Source of the DNA: Vicia villosa | Taxonomy: Eukaryota; Streptophyta; Magnoliopsida; Fabales; Fabaceae | Reading direction: 5' to 3' | DNA length: 64,000 nucleotides | Assembly (NCBI RefSeq): GCF_029867415.1 | Contig: NC_081183.1 | Coordinates: 116,240,514-116,304,513, forward strand | Made by a program: the position numbers and the translations under genes | Notes under the pieces: generated by a model | What the model was told of the DNA's origin: nothing | What the model saw: only the letters and a program-made list of their open reading frames with translations | The model's database searches: none | Shown here: piece after piece, positions 59,826 to 64,000 of the stretch | How positions within the stretch are numbered: the first letter of the stretch is position 1 | Layout of the letters: every line of letters starts with the position of its first letter

Positions 59826-61337
59826 GATTTGTATCAGAACATTGTTGAATGTACCAGAGCATCATCAGAGCATCTCTACATCCTGAAATGTTACAGAACA
59901 AAAACTAAACGACAAAAGTCAGCATGAACGAGTTAGAACATAAAATATATATTCGAACACATTATATGTATCAGAGCCATATAGGCTAAAATAATGTATC
60001 AGAGCAAATAGAATTTTGTCAGATCAAATAGACAAATATGGATCAAATTCTATTATCAGTGCTTCTGATTCATTCTTCTTTCTTGCTTCTGATTTCTGAA
60101 GCTTGACAGCACTCTGCTTGCTTCAGTTTCCATGGTTTTGCTTCTTGTGTTTGCTTTGAAGATTCTCTTCACTTCTTTATACCTGCAAAACACTTAAACC
60201 ATATAGAACTTGCAGTTCTTGTTAGTGAATGTGTGGGCGCTTTACCCAGCAACTGATAGATTAATCAAATCATTTATCATTTATGTTCTCCCCCTTTTTG
60301 TCATTACATCAAAAAGAATATTTCAAAAAAAAATTCAGATGAATAAAACGACAAATAAAATCACTGGAATGTAAAAACAAGGAAACTTTTCATTGATAAT
60401 CAAAAGATATTACATGAAGGTTCCTATGTTTAACAAGATGAGAAACATTCCTAGCAAATACATAAAAAATCATCCCAAGAGGAAATGACTACAAAAATTA
60501 AAAACAGCACCCTAGCAGGACACACTCTGTGTCAACCCATCAAGAATCCCTGTGGACTCTTGTCTTCCAGACTAGAACCTCCACTGTAGGAGAGATCCAA
60601 GTGACCAAAGAGGAAGAGAGGGACAGTTCACAGACAGAGAGCTAATGTTGCAAACGGGGCTTTCCCTCAACATAGAAGTTAAGAATATCATTCTTAACCT
60701 CCTCCCATAACTCAAGAAAGTCTTCTGTCTTTGGGTGAAAGTTGATAACAACATCAAAGAAGAGGTCTGACTTGAGAGGTATTAGGAGAGCCATCCCGAG
60801 ATATGCAGAGATCTGTCGCCTTTGAGTCATAGATCCTCAACAGACTTAGGATGAACGCTAGGTTTGAGCTAGGATTTTTTAGAAGAATGAAAAACTTGTT
60901 TGAGCAAGAGAAGAAAACGGAAGAGAGAGAGAAAAAAAACTTGGTGAGGAATGCAAAGTGAGAGAAATATAAGAGGGAAAAGAACGTTTGAAGAATAAAA
61001 AGAAAACTGAAAGAGAGTAAATGATGAAAAGCATTTAATGTTACGTGACGTGAGGAGAGATAATAAAGACGAATGAGGTGACTAGCACAGTTACCTATGG
61101 TCGGCGTCCCTTCAACTGCACGCGCGCTTATCCATGAACAGTAACGACAGGTTTACCATCCCGAGATAAAACGTTACAGCTGTTTTGCTTTAAAAGAGGT
61201 TCTGAATCAACTTAGACAATGAAACGTCAGTAATAACCGAATCATAATTTCTAAAAGATTTCAATCAGAACTTCTGATTTAAAAAGAAATCCACATTCAT
61301 TTCAGAAGATACTCATACATGAGAACTTCTCATCTTC
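59826..61337 (-). other. 3' untranslated region of SIRE-like element
   Basis: Sequence between pol and the 70-bp repeats. SIRE elements can carry an extra envelope-like ORF here. The only frame of note is 60642-60830 (MTQRRQISAYLGMALLIPLK onwards, 62 codons), too short and without transmembrane features, so no envelope-like gene is claimed. Confidence 0.6.
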
Positions 61338-64000
61338 TCATTCTGGGCATAAATCCATACTGATGTTCTTCAGAATGAACTTAAACCTATCTTCAGCCAG
61401 GGGTTTTGTAAAGATATCAGCCCATTGATGGTCTGTATCAACAAAGTTTAAAGATATAACGCCCTTCTGAACATAGTCCCTTATGAAATGATGTTTAATC
61501 TCAATATGTTTAGCTTTTGAATGAAGAATGGGATTCTTAGATAAACATATAGCAGAAGTATTATCACAGAATATAGGAATGTTACTCTCAAATATCTGAT
61601 AATCTTCTAACTGACTCTTCATCCAGAGCATCTGTGTACTACAACCAGCAGCAGCGACATATTCTGCTTCTGTTGTTGATAGAGCAATAGTTGCTTGCTT
61701 CTTGCTATACCAAGAGATCAAATGACTTCCAAGAAATTGGCAACTTCCTGAAGTACTTTTTCTTTCAATTCTGTCTCCAGCATAGTCAGCATCGCAGAAT
61801 CCTACTAAGTTGTATTCTTTAGATTTTCTGTAAACTAAAACAACATTAGTAGTACCTTTCAGATACCTTAGAATTCTCTTAACAGCAGTTAAATGAGATT
61901 CTCTAGGATCTGATTGGAATCTAGCACACAAACAAACACTGAACAGAATGTCAGGTCTAGAAGCAGTCAGATATAGAAGAGATCCAATCATACCTCTGTA
62001 TAACTTCTGATCTACCTTCTTACTTACCTCATCCTTACTTAGGATGCATGTTGGATGCATAGGAGTTTTGGCTTCTTTGCAGTCTAGAAGATTAAACTTC
62101 TTCAGAAGTTCCTTCACATACTTGGTTTGGTGAACGTACGTTCCTTCTGATGTTTGATTTATTTGTATTCCAAGGAAATACTTGAGTTCTCCCATCATGC
62201 TCATTTCAAACTCAGCCTGCATAGACTCAGCAAACTCCTTTCCAAGTGTAGCATTAGATGTTCCAAAAATAATATCATCTACATATATTTGACAAATTAA
62301 AATATCCCTTTTAAAGGTTTTACAAAAGAGAGTAGTGTCCACTTTTCCTCTAGTGAAACCATTATCCAGAAGGAAAGAACTTAAGCGTTCATACCAAGCT
62401 CTGGGAGCCTGTTTCAATCCATACAATGATTTCTTTAGTTTAAAAACATGATTAGGAGACATAGAGTCTTCAAAACCAGGAGGTTGATGGACATAAACTT
62501 CTTCATCTATATAACCATTTAAGAAGGCACTCTTAACATCCATCTGATAGAGAGTGATGTTATGTTGAGTGGCGAATGAAATTAATAGACGAATAGATTC
62601 TAACCTGGCCACTGGTGCAAAGGTTTCTGTATAGTCAATCCCTTCTTGCTGACTATAACCCTGAGCCACCAGTCTGGCTTTGTTTCTTACCACTTCACCT
62701 TTCTCACTGAGCTTGTTTCTGAAGACCCATTTTGTACCTATTATATTGAATCCATCTGGTCTAGGAACAAGATCCCAAACATCATTCCTTGTAAACTGAT
62801 TCAGTTCTTCTTGCATAGCAATTATCCAGTATGGATCTTCTAGAGCATGATCAACAGAAGTTGGCTCGATCAGAGATACAAGACCTAATTGACAATCTGC
62901 ATTGTTCTTAAGGAATGCTCTTGTTCTGATTGGATCATCCTTCTTTCCAAGAATGACATCTTCTGAATGACCAGAGATGAGTCTGGATGATCTTCTGACA
63001 GATGGTTCTTCAGAAATGCTTAGATTCTCCAGAGAAGCTGATACTTGATCTTCAGATTCTTTGCTTCTGAGAAGCTCTGCTTCTGATGCTTTGCTTCTTG
63101 GCTCAATAACTTCTGATATATCAATATCCCAATCTGCAAAATTATCAAACTGCTTTGGTTTTTCAGAACCAAGCTTATCATCAAACCTGATATTGATTGA
63201 TTCTTCTACAATCAATGTTTCAGTATTGTATACTCTGTAGCCTTTTGAGCGTTCAGAATATCCAAGAAGGAAACATTTTTGTGCTTTGGAATCAAACTTA
63301 CCAAGATGATCTTTAGTGTTCAGAATAAAGCATACACATCCAAAAGGATGGAAATATGAAATGTTGGGCTTTCTATTCTTCCACAATTCATAGGGAGTCT
63401 TATTTAGAATAGGTCTGATAGAGATTCTATTCTGAATATAGCATGCAGTGTTTATTGCTTCTGCCCAGAAATGCTTAGCCATATTGGTTTCATTGATCAT
63501 GGTTCTGGCCATTTCTTGTAGAGTCCTATTCTTTCGTTCTACAACTCCATTTTGCTGTGGAGTTCTAGGACAAGAGAAATCATGGGCAATGCCATTCTCT
63601 TTGAAGAATTCTTCAAAGGATCTGTTCTCAAATTCACCACCATGATCACTTCTGACCTTTATGATTTTACACTCTTTTTCAGATTGAATCTGAATGCAGA
63701 AATCAAAGAACACTGAATGAGTCTCATCCTTGTGTTTCAAGAATTTTACCCATGTCCAGCGGCTATAATCATCTACGATGACTAATCCATATTTCTTCCC
63801 TCTGACAGATGCTGTTTTGACTGGGCCAAACAGATCAATGTGCAAGAGTTCTAATGGCCTTGAGGTAGAAACAACATTCTTGGACTTGAATGCAGGTTTG
63901 GAGAACTTGCCCTTCTGACATGCTTCACAAAGAGCATCTGATTTGAATTTCAGATTAGGGAGTCCTCTGACAAGATTCAGTTTGTTAATCTGAGAAATCT
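61338..64000 (-). CDS. Ty1/copia Pol (integrase, RT, RNase H), partial
   Basis: A single uninterrupted frame of about 887 codons, open to the window edge. Order: end of the integrase zinc domain (SDALCEACQKGKFSKPAF); the DDE core HIDLFGP near 63840, RSDHGGEF near 63645 and QQNGVVERKN near 63540; an acidic Ser-rich linker (63000-63200); RT with NGYIDEEVYVHQPPGFED, SLYGLKQAPRAW and catalytic YVDDIIFG near 62270; RNase H with DADYAGDRIERKSTSGSC near 61785 and STTEAEY near 61670; then DIFTKPLAEDRF and the TGA stop at 61338. All catalytic residues are kept. Relatives make Gag and Pol on one RNA, with protease and Gag further right here, outside the window. This copy may still encode active enzymes. 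Confidence 0.95.
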   Translation of the reverse strand, partial: ISQINKLNLVRGLPNLKFKSDALCEACQKGKFSKPAFKSKNVVSTSRPLELLHIDLFGPVKTASVRGKKYGLVIVDDYSRWTWVKFLKHKDETHSVFFDFCIQIQSEKECKIIKVRSDHGGEFENRSFEEFFKENGIAHDFSCPRTPQQNGVVERKNRTLQEMARTMINETNMAKHFWAEAINTACYIQNRISIRPILNKTPYELWKNRKPNISYFHPFGCVCFILNTKDHLGKFDSKAQKCFLLGYSERSKGYRVYNTETLIVEESINIRFDDKLGSEKPKQFDNFADWDIDISEVIEPRSKASEAELLRSKESEDQVSASLENLSISEEPSVRRSSRLISGHSEDVILGKKDDPIRTRAFLKNNADCQLGLVSLIEPTSVDHALEDPYWIIAMQEELNQFTRNDVWDLVPRPDGFNIIGTKWVFRNKLSEKGEVVRNKARLVAQGYSQQEGIDYTETFAPVARLESIRLLISFATQHNITLYQMDVKSAFLNGYIDEEVYVHQPPGFEDSMSPNHVFKLKKSLYGLKQAPRAWYERLSSFLLDNGFTRGKVDTTLFCKTFKRDILICQIYVDDIIFGTSNATLGKEFAESMQAEFEMSMMGELKYFLGIQINQTSEGTYVHQTKYVKELLKKFNLLDCKEAKTPMHPTCILSKDEVSKKVDQKLYRGMIGSLLYLTASRPDILFSVCLCARFQSDPRESHLTAVKRILRYLKGTTNVVLVYRKSKEYNLVGFCDADYAGDRIERKSTSGSCQFLGSHLISWYSKKQATIALSTTEAEYVAAAGCSTQMLWMKSQLEDYQIFESNIPIFCDNTSAICLSKNPILHSKAKHIEIKHHFIRDYVQKGVISLNFVDTDHQWADIFTKPLAEDRFKFILKNISMDLCPE

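Larger units (their letters stand above)
58013..64000 (-). mobile_element. Ty1/copia SIRE/Maximus-like element, partial
   Basis: Minus-strand element: 3' LTR (58013-59223), polypurine tract, about 2.1 kb of non-coding or decayed 3' region, and an open pol running off the right edge. It lies inside the Athila-like RT. The 5 bases before the LTR are GATTC (58008-58012), which should reappear after its other end outside the window. The intact pol and the insertion into another element make this the youngest event seen at this end. Confidence 0.93.

Noticed and set aside
60642..60830. Envelope-like ORF of the SIRE-like element
   Set aside because: 62 codons, no transmembrane or signal segment and no recognisable similarity.

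Overview
This is nuclear DNA from a flowering plant. Two spliced plant genes sit in a sea of nested transposable elements, introns are AT-rich with GT-AG ends, and every plant transposon order is represented. The element types (SIRE/Maximus-like copia, Athila/Calypso-like gypsy with a tRNA-Asp primer site, chromovirus LTRs starting TGTAACA, FAR1-type MULEs carrying an OTU domain) fit a legume. The legume assignment is an inference from general resemblance, not a proven identity.

Layout: 0.8-4.8 kb, decayed minus-strand copia gag-pol (SIRE-like). 6.4-8.8 kb, two LINE reverse-transcriptase relics. 10.37-12.01 kb, a hAT-like element with a perfect 8-bp target duplication that encloses intron-containing exons of a SEN1/MAA3-type helicase (gene capture). 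12.43-19.94 kb, a complete Ty3/gypsy chromovirus-like element with two ~2.0-kb LTRs, iMet primer site, polypurine tract and perfect 5-bp duplication, but a ruined interior. 21.0-21.3 kb, exon 1 of a plant-mobile-domain (PMD) gene. 22.3-30.3 kb, two MULE copies with transposase, SWIM finger and OTU-like protease, the second split by a solo LTR with its own perfect 5-bp duplication.

30.41-35.71 kb is a purple acid phosphatase 28-like gene (4 exons) whose 3.9-kb intron holds a GC-rich hAT MITE. 36.5-40.2 kb is a second, different copia relic on the minus strand. 40.39-47.04 kb is an At-4/1-like coiled-coil gene (8 clear exons plus 2 candidate 3' exons), with a PMD pseudogene in its last large intron. 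48-53 kb holds MITEs, an isolated MULE end and a CACTA-like end. 53.17-58.01 kb is an Athila-like gypsy element cut inside its reverse transcriptase by a SIRE-like copia element (58.01 kb to beyond the window).

Only the PAP28-like and At-4/1-like genes look like functional host genes. The best novelty candidates are the helicase-carrying hAT element, the MULE-OTU pair that now abuts the PAP28 leader (which also has a minimal AUG-UAA uORF), the young-LTR/dead-interior gypsy element, and the alternative 3' end of the At-4/1-like gene. All positions and motif matches were read by eye; no alignment or database search was run.
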